This document shows positions 35,524 through 43,438 of a stretch of 64,000 bases of DNA, piece after piece (within the stretch, counting starts at the first letter, position 1; every line of letters begins with the position of its first letter). The DNA comes from G963677485 sp964519405 (GTDB lineage: Bacteria; Armatimonadota; HRBIN16): contig CAZFLA010000004.1 in the NCBI GenBank assembly GCA_964519405.1, positions 1 through 64,000 of the forward strand, read 5' to 3'. Both the position numbers and the translations under genes were made by a program. The notes under the pieces are model-generated. The model was given only the letters and a program-made list of their open reading frames with translations. It was not told the DNA's origin and ran no database searches.

Positions 35524-35856
35524 ATGTCAGCACCATACGAAGAAACAAGCAAACCTAATATCTTCCAGAAATTTACTCGACAGGCTGAGCAGGATGACAA
35601 CCATGTTGATATCCGTGTCTTCGATAAAGTTGAGGATTTCGAAGATAACGCTGCAATTTCACGAGCCCTGATGGATAACGAAGTCTGTATTGTGTACTTG
35701 GAAAATACCACACAAGAAATTAAAAAACGCCTGCTTGACTACCTACACGGCTTGATATACGGAATCAACGGCACCATCACAGCGGTTGGTAATGATTGCG
35801 TTCTCTGCTGCCCCAAGACGGCAAGTGTAGCCATAGGTTCAGGAGATATCGACTAA
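35524..35856 (+). CDS. sepF: Cell division protein SepF
   Basis: 110 aa. A short polar linker (residues 1-35) then the SepF/DUF552 core: VDIRVFDKVEDFEDNAAISRALMDNEVCIVYLENTT-like region (about 24-60), RLLDYLHGLIYGINGTI with the typical helix-GxNG turn, and VGNDCVLCCPKT. SepF binds FtsZ and membranes. The usual N-terminal amphipathic membrane helix is not obvious; the N-terminus is polar. ATG at 35524 is preferred over a TTG directly upstream because of the GGTAGGA site. SepF beside an LPS pathway points to a diderm terrabacterial lineage. Confidence 0.85.
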   Translation: MSAPYEETSKPNIFQKFTRQAEQDDNHVDIRVFDKVEDFEDNAAISRALMDNEVCIVYLENTTQEIKKRLLDYLHGLIYGINGTITAVGNDCVLCCPKTASVAIGSGDID

Positions 35857-35859
35857 CAG

Positions 35860-36657
35860 ATGAAATATTGTATCGTTGGCTGCGGCGCCATGGGCTCAGC
35901 TATTGCTAAGGGATTGACCAAACAGGAAGGCATATCGGATTCCTGCGTACTGCTATATGATGCAGATCAAACAAAATGCGCTGCTGTGTCATCGCAGCTA
36001 GGCGCTCAGCATTGTCATAGCCTTGGCGAAGCCGTTGGATTGGCTGACACGGTGATCCTTGCAGTTAAGCCTCATATTGTAAACTCCGTGCTGTCAGAGC
36101 TGAAGCCTATCATTAAGGAATCCATTCTGGTCGTTAGCATCGCGGCTGGTATTACCATCAGCTCACTTCAATGCGGCTTACCGCAGAATCAACCTGTGGT
36201 GAGGGTGATGCCAAATGTGGGACTGCAGGTGGGTAAAGGAGCTTCTGCCTTCAGCTTAGGAAGCAGTGCCAACTCAAAACATGCCGAAACCGTCTCACGC
36301 ATATTCGGTGGCGAAAATGTGTGCGTACAGGTGGAAGAAAGGCTGATGAACGCGGTTACTGGCCTCAGCGGAAGCGGACCAGCATATGCTTTACTGGTCA
36401 TCGAAGCACTAGCAGACGGAGGCGTGTTTGCCGGCTTACCGAAGCAGACTGCCATTTTATTAGCTGCTCAGTGCTTGGCTGGTGCTGCGGCACTAGTGCT
36501 GGATACCAACGAACACCCCGCAATCATTAAGGATAAAGTTACCACTCCTGCAGGCACCACAATAGCAGGCCTCAACGAGCTAGAGCAAGCTGGTGTGCGT
36601 CATGCGTTGATGAGCGCCGTGATGGCTGCCAAAAAGCGCGCTGACGAATTAGCCTAG
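35860..36657 (+). CDS. proC: Pyrroline-5-carboxylate reductase
   Basis: 265 aa, full length. Last step of proline synthesis. Rossmann motif GCGAMGSAIAKGL at residues 7-19, the NAD(P) sheet, VRVMPNVG, TGLSGSGPAYAL, and the C-terminal DKVTTPAGTTIAGLNELE loop that forms the proline-binding site. Starts 3 bases after sepF, so co-translated. Converges on ruvC with a 4-base gap. Confidence 0.96.
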   Translation: MKYCIVGCGAMGSAIAKGLTKQEGISDSCVLLYDADQTKCAAVSSQLGAQHCHSLGEAVGLADTVILAVKPHIVNSVLSELKPIIKESILVVSIAAGITISSLQCGLPQNQPVVRVMPNVGLQVGKGASAFSLGSSANSKHAETVSRIFGGENVCVQVEERLMNAVTGLSGSGPAYALLVIEALADGGVFAGLPKQTAILLAAQCLAGAAALVLDTNEHPAIIKDKVTTPAGTTIAGLNELEQAGVRHALMSAVMAAKKRADELA

Positions 36658-36661
36658 TCGC

Positions 36662-37153
36662 CTACTTAACGCGCAGTCTGTCATACCAGCCAGACTGCGC
36701 GTGGCATAATGCCACCGCCGCGGCGTCAGCAGCGTCGTCTGGTTTTGGCACTTCTGCTAGGTTCAAAAGTCGTGTCACCATATACTGAACTTGCTTCTTA
36801 TCTGCACTGCCGTAACCCACAACAGCCTGTTTCACCTGCATAGGGGTATATTCTACCCACGGAATCTCACGATCAGCTGCAGCAAGTAGTATCACGCCGA
36901 TCGATCGGCTGACAGACATCGCCGTTGTGATATTTTTGCTGAAAAACAACCGTTCAGTAACAAGCACATCCGGCTCATACTTATCCATCAAAGCACCGAT
37001 GTTCTTATATACATTTTGCAGCCGCTGCGGGGATTCCTGATCCGGTGAGGTCGTAACCACGCCAATTGCCAGAGGATGAATACTCCCGTTCAGCTGTTCT
37101 ATAACCGCAGCACCAATGGTTGCAGTTCCTGGATCAACACCCATGATCACCAT
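36662..37153 (-). CDS. ruvC: Holliday junction resolvase RuvC
   Basis: 163 aa RNase H-fold endonuclease that cuts Holliday junctions. Active-site acids: Asp in GVDPGTATIGAAV, Glu in LVTERLFF, and Asp residues in KPDDAADAAAVALCH. Starts at ATG 37153 directly on the recO end (one-base overlap). ruvA and ruvB are not here. The final codons contain a perfect hairpin. Confidence 0.95.
   Translation of the reverse strand: MVIMGVDPGTATIGAAVIEQLNGSIHPLAIGVVTTSPDQESPQRLQNVYKNIGALMDKYEPDVLVTERLFFSKNITTAMSVSRSIGVILLAAADREIPWVEYTPMQVKQAVVGYGSADKKQVQYMVTRLLNLAEVPKPDDAADAAAVALCHAQSGWYDRLRVK
36669..36702 (-). terminator. 12-bp hairpin inside the 3' end of ruvC
   Basis: ACGCGCAGTCTG pairs perfectly with CAGACTGCGCGT across a 10-base loop. 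It lies within the last codons of ruvC and just after proC, so it can end or protect both convergent transcripts. No T run follows on either strand. Confidence 0.45.
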
Positions 37154-37908
37154 TATGCGTCAACCACTTCCACTGCATCGATAAACAATGACCAGTTTTT
37201 AAGTTCATGCCCGATATGGTTCCTTATCGCTTTGTGCGATGCCAACAATAAACTACTCCAGTCTTCCATGCCGCTTCCTTTAACACTTTCATAACGCATA
37301 AGCCGTGACCAAATTCTTGCTGCACCTGCCGACACACCGATGGCATCCGCGGCATGTCCCACGCAAACACCGCATAACTGCCCGCCATACCCCATCGATA
37401 TATATCCAGCTTCATCATCACATCCATTGCCGCAGCTCATACAGTATCCCAAACGAGGGCTGATGCCCTGGCTGTGCAGCACCAGGCATTGAACAGTGGC
37501 GACCGCGCTGACTGGATCAGCCGATTGGTCAATCATACCAAGGCCAAACTGAAGCAGCCGATATAGGCTGTCACTAGCCACATTAGGGGGAGTCACCGCG
37601 TCCATAATTTCCAACATATACAACATAGCAAGAAGCAGCTCGTATTTTCGATGCACCGCAATTCGGCTATGATGCGGAACCACTTGACCTAACAGATAGC
37701 GGCTGTGGCCTGTGATGACTTGAAACTCGCCTTCAATCCCAGGCTCGGTCACGCCAGCCAATTTGCTTGCGGACTTTCTAGCTCCGCGAGCGACAACGGA
37801 GATCTTTCCGCATTGTTTTGTGAACAATGTGACGCTCAGGTCAGCTTCAGCGAAGCTCCTTCGGCTGAGCACGATGCCCTCTAGGGTCGTGCTCTCACTC
37901 ACCGTCAT
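37153..37908 (-). CDS. recO: DNA repair protein RecO
   Basis: 251 aa. N-terminal OB fold (EGIVLSRRSFAEADLSVTLFTKQCGKISVVARGARKS-like region, residues 10-45), helical middle, and a zinc site YCMSCGNG with later GQLCGVCVG (CxxC pairs near 155 and 175). RecO anneals ssDNA and helps RecA loading in the RecFOR pathway. It overlaps deoC by 14 bases and shares a base with ruvC, giving a deoC-recO-ruvC operon. Confidence 0.9.
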   Translation of the reverse strand: MTVSESTTLEGIVLSRRSFAEADLSVTLFTKQCGKISVVARGARKSASKLAGVTEPGIEGEFQVITGHSRYLLGQVVPHHSRIAVHRKYELLLAMLYMLEIMDAVTPPNVASDSLYRLLQFGLGMIDQSADPVSAVATVQCLVLHSQGISPRLGYCMSCGNGCDDEAGYISMGYGGQLCGVCVGHAADAIGVSAGAARIWSRLMRYESVKGSGMEDWSSLLLASHKAIRNHIGHELKNWSLFIDAVEVVDA

Positions 37909-38584
37909 CGCCTAATAACTGCTGCCGGATTTCATTTGCAGCACTGGTTCCGATACGGGTGGCACCCGCCTCCACCATAGCCATCATGTGTTCACTCGTT
38001 CGGATACCGCCTGCAGCTTTGATCTGCACCGATGGTGAAGCATATCGCCGTAGAAGCTGAACATCATGAACCGTAGCACCTGGACCAGCTAGGCCAGTCG
38101 AAGTTTTCACGAAGTCAGCACCAGCCAGTGAGCAGATCTCGGCAGCCCTCTTCTTCTCGTCGTCGGTCAGCAAGCATGTCTCGATAATGACTTTCAGGTT
38201 TACCCGCGAGGCTGCACTGTGACAGATATCAGCTAACGCGGTAATGTCGTCCAACACCTCGTCCCACAATCCATTCTTAAGAGATGGTAACCCAATGACA
38301 GTATCGACTTCTTGAGCACCATGTTCGATGTTTTGTCGACACTCGAAGCGTTTAGATTCAGTCGTGTTGCACCCCATCGGGAATCCGACAACACTGCCAA
38401 CCAAAACCTGACTTCCGCGCAGTTCATTCGCAACAACCGGCACCCAGTAGTTTTGAGTGATCACACTGCAGTAGCCATAATCGATTGCTTCACGACAATA
38501 TCTTTTTACATCAGCCAATGCCGCTGATGGCGTTAAAATGGTGTGATCTATCATGTGAATCAACTGTCGCGATGTGTATTTCAT
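37895..38584 (-). CDS. deoC: Deoxyribose-phosphate aldolase
   Basis: 229 aa TIM-barrel class I aldolase splitting 2-deoxyribose-5-phosphate. Schiff-base Lys in DFVKTSTGLAG, catalytic Lys in QIKAAGGIRT, and the DHTILTP start. ATG at 38584 follows AGGTGG by 5 bases; a GTG at 38593 is also in frame. Deoxynucleoside salvage gene at the head of a repair operon. Confidence 0.94.
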   Translation of the reverse strand: MKYTSRQLIHMIDHTILTPSAALADVKRYCREAIDYGYCSVITQNYWVPVVANELRGSQVLVGSVVGFPMGCNTTESKRFECRQNIEHGAQEVDTVIGLPSLKNGLWDEVLDDITALADICHSAASRVNLKVIIETCLLTDDEKKRAAEICSLAGADFVKTSTGLAGPGATVHDVQLLRRYASPSVQIKAAGGIRTSEHMMAMVEAGATRIGTSAANEIRQQLLGDDGE

Positions 38585-38760
38585 TACTGCCACCTATCTT
38601 TTCTTACACATCGATTGTAACCAGATCAGACGGCAAATAACAGGTTGGACTAATTTTCTTTCGGATGGTCTTGCTGTGTGGCAGCCATCACGCAAGCTGT
38701 GAGATAATTTGCTTGTGATACCTGGCAGATTGTTTTTGCATAGTTAAGCAATAGAGGTGT

Positions 38761-39885
38761 ATGTTGGCTGCTAAGAAAATTGTGATGCATGTAGTAAACA
38801 TGAACCCCGATAAGCATGGGGTAATTGAAATGCAGTTGTTGGAAATGGCAGAGCAGCTATCACACGACGGTTGGCAGCAGATAGTCATCTTCAACAACGA
38901 GATTCAACCATGGATGCAGCAATGGGCAGATCGCGTGGGCGGTATTGTATTCACCGTTAAGGACATGGTCAATACAGGCACTGATCAGATTGCTTCTCTC
39001 ATCAAGGAGCACAAACCCGATATCATCCATGTTCACTTTGTGACTCAGGCTAAACTGTATAAAGTGCTTCGTAATTCCGGCTGCAAGAACATCGTGATGA
39101 CTATACACAGCTACCGCACGCCCAAGAAGCTGGAGTGCCTTCGGCGCATATCCCGATTTATGTCCACACTTTTTGTGAAGCGATTTATCGCAATTTCCCA
39201 ATATGTATACAACGAAACGCTTAAAGATTACCTGGCAACACGTCAGCGGGTCACCATGATATACAACGGCATAAATACCCAATACTACAAACCTAGAGTT
39301 GACAAACTCGAGTTACGGCAGTCGTTATTTGGTGCAGGTGCTGAAGCGTTTGTCATCGCGATCATATCGCATCTTGCCCCTGGTAAACGGCTAAGTATGC
39401 TCATCAATTGCATGCCGATGGTTGTCGCACACAATCCCAACGCCCTTCTAGTCATAGCGGGTGGAGGTGTTGAAAAAGACAACCTTCATAATCTCATCAA
39501 TGAGCTCAAACTTCAAAACCACGTGAAGATGATCACCTCGGATATCCGCACCGAGCTAATCTACGCTGCGGCAGACATATCATGCTTACCCTCAGAAGGA
39601 GAAGGCTTAGCAGGAAGTGCTCAGGAAGCCATGTCCTGCGGCTTACCGTTTGTCTGCACCCCTAACGGCGGTATCAGCGAGACCATCGAACCAGAGATCA
39701 GTGGAATATATGTCACCAACCAAACGCCAGAGGGTCTTGCAGAAGCCATCATTCGATTGATGGGAAATGATGAGCTGCGGATACAAATGGGACAAGCCGC
39801 ACGTAAACGGGTTGAGGATGTCTTTGATGTCCGTGAGACGGCCCGCAAGACAATTGCTGTTTATAAAGAGCTTATATCGGAGTAA
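38761..39885 (+). CDS. Family 4 glycosyltransferase
   Basis: 374 aa GT-B fold retaining transferase. N-terminal acceptor domain with the HxxN-like MHVVNMNPDKHGVIE start, a short linker, then the nucleotide-sugar domain: ISHLAPGKRLSMLINCM, VIAGGGVEKDNL and the E7E motif EGEGLAGSAQEAMSCGLPFVCTPNGGISE. No signal peptide or membrane helix. Likely builds LPS, exopolysaccharide or a glycoprotein glycan; donor and acceptor are unknown, since no other glycan gene is beside it. Confidence 0.88.
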   Translation: MLAAKKIVMHVVNMNPDKHGVIEMQLLEMAEQLSHDGWQQIVIFNNEIQPWMQQWADRVGGIVFTVKDMVNTGTDQIASLIKEHKPDIIHVHFVTQAKLYKVLRNSGCKNIVMTIHSYRTPKKLECLRRISRFMSTLFVKRFIAISQYVYNETLKDYLATRQRVTMIYNGINTQYYKPRVDKLELRQSLFGAGAEAFVIAIISHLAPGKRLSMLINCMPMVVAHNPNALLVIAGGGVEKDNLHNLINELKLQNHVKMITSDIRTELIYAAADISCLPSEGEGLAGSAQEAMSCGLPFVCTPNGGISETIEPEISGIYVTNQTPEGLAEAIIRLMGNDELRIQMGQAARKRVEDVFDVRETARKTIAVYKELISE

Positions 39886-40065
39886 CACCAGGCCACACGG
39901 ATTTACCATCAGCTCAGCTATCACGTTAATGAACACAAGCATCATCGTATTATGATGCCATGTTATAAAAATATATTGACTTTACCCCATTACTATATGC
40001 CATACTTCATACAGTAGTAAAAACTACGAACACATAAGCATATAAAAAGTGGAGGAGTTTACATT

Positions 40066-40650
40066 ATGAGTGATACTTGCACATGTTGCTGCTGCGATGG
40101 ACAGGGATACGTACCTAAAGCAGTTGTCGGAAAACCAGCTCCCGATTTTACCATGGCTACAACGGCCGACATAGAGAAGCTCACCTCAAAAGCATCTTTG
40201 GCAGACTACAAGGGTAAATGGCTGATTTTGTTCTTCTACCCACTCGACTTCACGTTTGTCTGCCCAACGGAGATCACTGCGCTTTCTGATAGATATGAAG
40301 AGTTTGAAGAGCTAGGAGCCGATATCCTTGGAGTGTCTACAGACTCTGTGCACTCACACAAAGCTTGGTTGAAACTTCCTCGCAGTGAACAAGGTGTTCA
40401 GGGCACAGTTTACCCATTAGCGTCCGACATTACCAAGCAGGTCAGCAAAGACTACGGTGTTTACATTCCTGAAGAAGGCATAGCTACTCGTGGTCTGTTT
40501 ATCATAGACCCCAATGGCATTCTGCAATATGCTGTTTACCATAACCTCAATATCGGCCGAAGCGTTGACGAAACACTTCGAGTTCTCGAGGGACTTCAGT
40601 CTGGCGGGCTATGTGCAGCTAACTGGCATCCCGGCGATTCAAACCTCTAG
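40066..40650 (+). CDS. Peroxiredoxin (AhpC/Prx1 type) with Cys-rich N-terminus
   Basis: 194 aa typical 2-Cys peroxiredoxin: peroxidatic Cys66 in FVCPTEI with FYPLDFT before it, Arg in the PVDVAR region replaced by the IATRGLFIIDPNG strand, and resolving Cys183 in GGLCAANWHPG. The first 15 residues are unusual: Cys5, Cys7, Cys8, Cys9 and Cys10 (CTCCCCDG). Such a cluster could bind metal or act as a redox relay. A GGAGGAG site precedes the ATG. The next gene is a thioredoxin-like protein 12 bases downstream. Bases 39886-40065 hold only promoter-like AT-rich sequence. Confidence 0.92.
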   Translation: MSDTCTCCCCDGQGYVPKAVVGKPAPDFTMATTADIEKLTSKASLADYKGKWLILFFYPLDFTFVCPTEITALSDRYEEFEELGADILGVSTDSVHSHKAWLKLPRSEQGVQGTVYPLASDITKQVSKDYGVYIPEEGIATRGLFIIDPNGILQYAVYHNLNIGRSVDETLRVLEGLQSGGLCAANWHPGDSNL

Positions 40651-40662
40651 GGTAAACAGTAT

Positions 40663-41109
40663 ATGCCATTAAGAAGAGGAACACCCATTCCGTCGTTGTC
40701 TGGAGCGACGGAATGGCTTAACAACCAGATCACAGATGAACAGGTTAAGGCGCCCTGCTTGATCTATTTCTGGGCAGTAAGCTGCCATATCTGCCATGAA
40801 AACATGCCTAAGCTGATGCAGTGGCACGAACAATATGGAGAGAAGATTCAATTCATCTCTGTGCACTTCCCGCGGATGGAAGAAGACACCGACGTGGAAA
40901 AGATCAAAGCGCAGGCTGCAGAATTCGGCATCACCGATCCGCTGGCAGTCGATAACATGCACAAAATCGCAGAGGCATTTGACAACCAATATGTTCCTGC
41001 CTATTTCCTATTCGGACCTGAGGGCACGTTGATATCGCGAAGCGCGGGTGATGCAGGGTTAACTATGGTAGAGGCTGCCATAGAGCGCATGCTCAAGCAA
41101 GCACCATAA
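40663..41109 (+). CDS. Thioredoxin-fold protein of TlpA type, CHIC active site
   Basis: 148 aa. The WAVSCHICHENMP motif has Cys41 and Cys44 as CxxC (CHIC), and the cis-Pro VPAYFLFGPEGTLI is present. VHFPRMEEDTDVEK is the TlpA-like insertion. No signal peptide, so cytoplasmic. The partner of the peroxiredoxin directly upstream; most simply it reduces it, standing in for AhpF or a dedicated thioredoxin. Partner role is inferred from position. Confidence 0.85.
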   Translation: MPLRRGTPIPSLSGATEWLNNQITDEQVKAPCLIYFWAVSCHICHENMPKLMQWHEQYGEKIQFISVHFPRMEEDTDVEKIKAQAAEFGITDPLAVDNMHKIAEAFDNQYVPAYFLFGPEGTLISRSAGDAGLTMVEAAIERMLKQAP

Positions 41110-41127
41110 CCTTACTATTACACGTTA

Positions 41128-41164
41128 TAAGGCCCTTCCATGAGTTACTTATGGAAGGGCCTTA
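41128..41164 (+). terminator. Intrinsic terminator-like hairpin after the thioredoxin gene
   Basis: TAAGGCCCTTCCAT pairs with ATGGAAGGGCCTTA (14 bp) across a 9-base loop, followed by TTGTTA. On plus it ends the peroxiredoxin operon. Confidence 0.75.
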
Positions 41165-41174
41165 TTGTTACAAT
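41145..41174 (+). promoter_or_regulatory. hemW promoter overlapping the terminator
   Basis: TTACTT (41145-41150) 18 bases TACAAT (41169-41174), then 6 bases to the GTG start. Start of transcription would coincide with the start codon, as in leaderless mRNAs. Confidence 0.35.
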
Positions 41175-41180
41175 GCATAT

Positions 41181-42311
41181 GTGAGCCATCAACCTAGTCA
41201 TAGTGCCTATATACATATTCCCTTCTGCATCAGCAAGTGTCTATACTGTAACTTCGCAAGCTGCACCGCAGACGATGCTCTGTATGAGCGATGCACACAA
41301 GCCACAATCCAAGAGATAAAAACATCGCCATATGGTGGTGATCTTCACACGTTATTTTTCGGTGGCGGCACACCTAGCATCATCGGAGTGCGAAGGCTGC
41401 TATCTCTATTGGATGCCATAAAAAATCAGTTTATCGTCAGCCCACATGCGGAAGTGAGCATTGAAGTTAATCCGGCGACTGTTAACCTCGAGCAGCTTAC
41501 GCAACTGCGGCAATCAGGCTTTAACAGAATCAGCATCGGCGTTCAAAGCTTTGATGATGACATGCTCCGCAGGCTATCGAGGCGCCACAGCGCACAGCAA
41601 GCGATACAAACAATCAGGGACGCTAGGACTGCAGGTTTTGATAACATAAACATCGACCTCATGTCCGCTCTGCCTGGCCAAACACTTGACCATCATCACG
41701 ATCAGCTCATGAAGGCACTCGAGCAAGACGTTGACCATATCTCGTGTTATGTTTTAAGCGTGGAGTCTGACACCCCGCTGGCGGTTCAAGTAGAATCAGG
41801 AATGCTTGATGTGCCCGACAGTGACCTTCAAGCCGATATGCTGCAGCACACCCACGAATTGCTGACCAACCACGGCTATGAGCATTATGAAGTCTCTAAC
41901 TACTGCAAACCGGGTTACCAGTGCCGTCACAACCTCGTTTATTGGAGCTCGCTTCCGTATTATGCGTTCGGTCCCGCTGCTGTCAGCACAATAGACCAGA
42001 TACGCCTCACACGTGAACCATCACCACTTAAGTATTGTGAACTGATGGAGAATGCACAATCACCGATATGTGATGAAGAGCATTTGTCTCTGGAAGAGAT
42101 GCGTTTCGAATATCTCATGCTTGCCCTCCGAACCTCCAAGGGATTCAGTATGTCCGTTCTATCGCATCGATATGGCGAGTGGGATCAGCTTGAGGCTATC
42201 TGCCAGCGTTTATGCGATCGTCAACTGCTTGAACGCACTGCACAAGGGTATCACCTTACGTTCCGTGGTATGTTAATAGCCAATGAAGTCATGATGGAGT
42301 TCTTGCCATGA
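41181..42311 (+). CDS. hemW: Radical SAM heme chaperone HemW
   Basis: 376 aa. SAM cluster CISKCLYCNF (CX3CX2C) in IHIPFCISKC, and the HemW-defining RHNLVYW (HNxxYW) heme motif in the middle, which separates it from the true oxygen-independent coproporphyrinogen oxidase HemN. LFFGGGTPS, GLVSVGVQSF-like ISIGVQSFDD and the C-terminal wing LTFRGMLIANEVM are typical. The start is GTG at 41181; an ATG at 41151 sits inside the terminator. Ends in a 4-base overlap with trm1. Confidence 0.93.
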   Translation: MSHQPSHSAYIHIPFCISKCLYCNFASCTADDALYERCTQATIQEIKTSPYGGDLHTLFFGGGTPSIIGVRRLLSLLDAIKNQFIVSPHAEVSIEVNPATVNLEQLTQLRQSGFNRISIGVQSFDDDMLRRLSRRHSAQQAIQTIRDARTAGFDNINIDLMSALPGQTLDHHHDQLMKALEQDVDHISCYVLSVESDTPLAVQVESGMLDVPDSDLQADMLQHTHELLTNHGYEHYEVSNYCKPGYQCRHNLVYWSSLPYYAFGPAAVSTIDQIRLTREPSPLKYCELMENAQSPICDEEHLSLEEMRFEYLMLALRTSKGFSMSVLSHRYGEWDQLEAICQRLCDRQLLERTAQGYHLTFRGMLIANEVMMEFLP

Positions 42312-43438
42312 ATCACCTCGAAGAACCAGCATTAATCCACGAAGGACAGTGTGATTTTTACGTTCCAAGCGGCCCCTTTTTTAACCAGAAGGCGAAAATC
42401 AGCCGTGACTTCGGCGTATTAGGCATCCGGGCCGAAGCACAGCTTCAAAATCGCCCTTTGCGGGTTATCGACATGATGTGTGGTATCGGCACGAGAGGTA
42501 TACGGTATGCCTGCGAATCGCCCGTCGATGAACTGCTGATGGCGGACGGCAACGCTGTTGTGGTTTCTGCAGCGGAGCAGAATCTGCAGCGCAATGCGAA
42601 TAAGGGCCATGCTAAAGTCTCTTTCATCCAAGAGCAGCTGCATCAGCTAGCCTTCAAATTACGAGTTGAGCGAGAACTATTTGATTGGGTCGACATTGAT
42701 GTTTTTGGCAGTCCCGCTCCATATTGGCACGCCGCAACTTTATTGAATAGTTTCGGCAGCATTCTCTACCTTACCGCAACAGATACCGCGGCGTTGTGGG
42801 GCAAGTATGCCGAAAGCGCCTTCCGTCACTATGGAGCAATGACCCGTAACTGGGACTGCGGTGATGAAATTGGCATTCGTTGCTTATTAGCCTCTCTGCA
42901 GCAGAGTGCTGGCGAACGCGAGTTCTACATCACGCCGCTGTTCTGCCTAGATGAAGGATATGCATTTCGCATTGCAGTAAGGCTTCATTATGGCATTGAA
43001 AAATACCCCATGAAACACATGGGTTGGATTACTAAATGCCAGCAGTGCTCAACAATCAAATCCTCATCATTTCGGGATATCCCTTCACTGTGTTCTCATT
43101 GCGGGGGGCCTCTTCAGACCGCAGGACCTGCCTGGATAGGCCCGCTGCATGATTTGGATTTTATAACACGAATGCGGAGCTTAACCGACGAAAAAGAGTT
43201 CAAACAGGCGTGCAAGACGCTAGACCTCATGATAGCGGAGTGCAATGGTTCCGTAGGTTATTACTCCATGGGCACCATTGGACGTCTTGCTCACCTTTTG
43301 GGCATTCCTGCTCAAAAAAAGCTGGTTGATGTCTTACAGCAACTGGGTTACACCGCTATGCGAACCCACCTAGAACCACAAGCGATAAAGACAAACGCTC
43401 CATTGCCCGAAGTTCTTGAGATCGTTAAACAACTATGA
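42308..43438 (+). CDS. trm1: Trm1-type tRNA guanine-N2 methyltransferase
   Basis: 376 aa. SAM site VIDMMCGIGTRGIRYA, ADGNAVVVSAAEQN, catalytic stretch DIDVFGSPAPYWHAA (Trm1 DPFGSP) and a C-terminal zinc segment CQQC...CSHCGG with AGPAWIGPLHD, all in Trm1 order. Trm1 makes m2G or m22G at position 26 of tRNA. It is found in Archaea and eukaryotes and only scattered in Bacteria, Aquifex being the studied case, which modifies G26 and G27. Co-operonic with hemW and the permease by 4-base overlaps at both ends. The conserved DxxC and F-rich N-terminus are intact, so a working enzyme is likely. Confidence 0.88.
   Translation: MNHLEEPALIHEGQCDFYVPSGPFFNQKAKISRDFGVLGIRAEAQLQNRPLRVIDMMCGIGTRGIRYACESPVDELLMADGNAVVVSAAEQNLQRNANKGHAKVSFIQEQLHQLAFKLRVERELFDWVDIDVFGSPAPYWHAATLLNSFGSILYLTATDTAALWGKYAESAFRHYGAMTRNWDCGDEIGIRCLLASLQQSAGEREFYITPLFCLDEGYAFRIAVRLHYGIEKYPMKHMGWITKCQQCSTIKSSSFRDIPSLCSHCGGPLQTAGPAWIGPLHDLDFITRMRSLTDEKEFKQACKTLDLMIAECNGSVGYYSMGTIGRLAHLLGIPAQKKLVDVLQQLGYTAMRTHLEPQAIKTNAPLPEVLEIVKQL

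Noticed and set aside
39939..39958. GCATCAT/ATGATGC hairpin after the glycosyltransferase as a terminator
   Set aside because: Only 7 bp, AT-rich, and no T run; too weak to call.
41151..41180. ATG at 41151 as the hemW start
   Set aside because: It lies in the 3' arm of the terminator hairpin and adds a non-conserved N-terminus.
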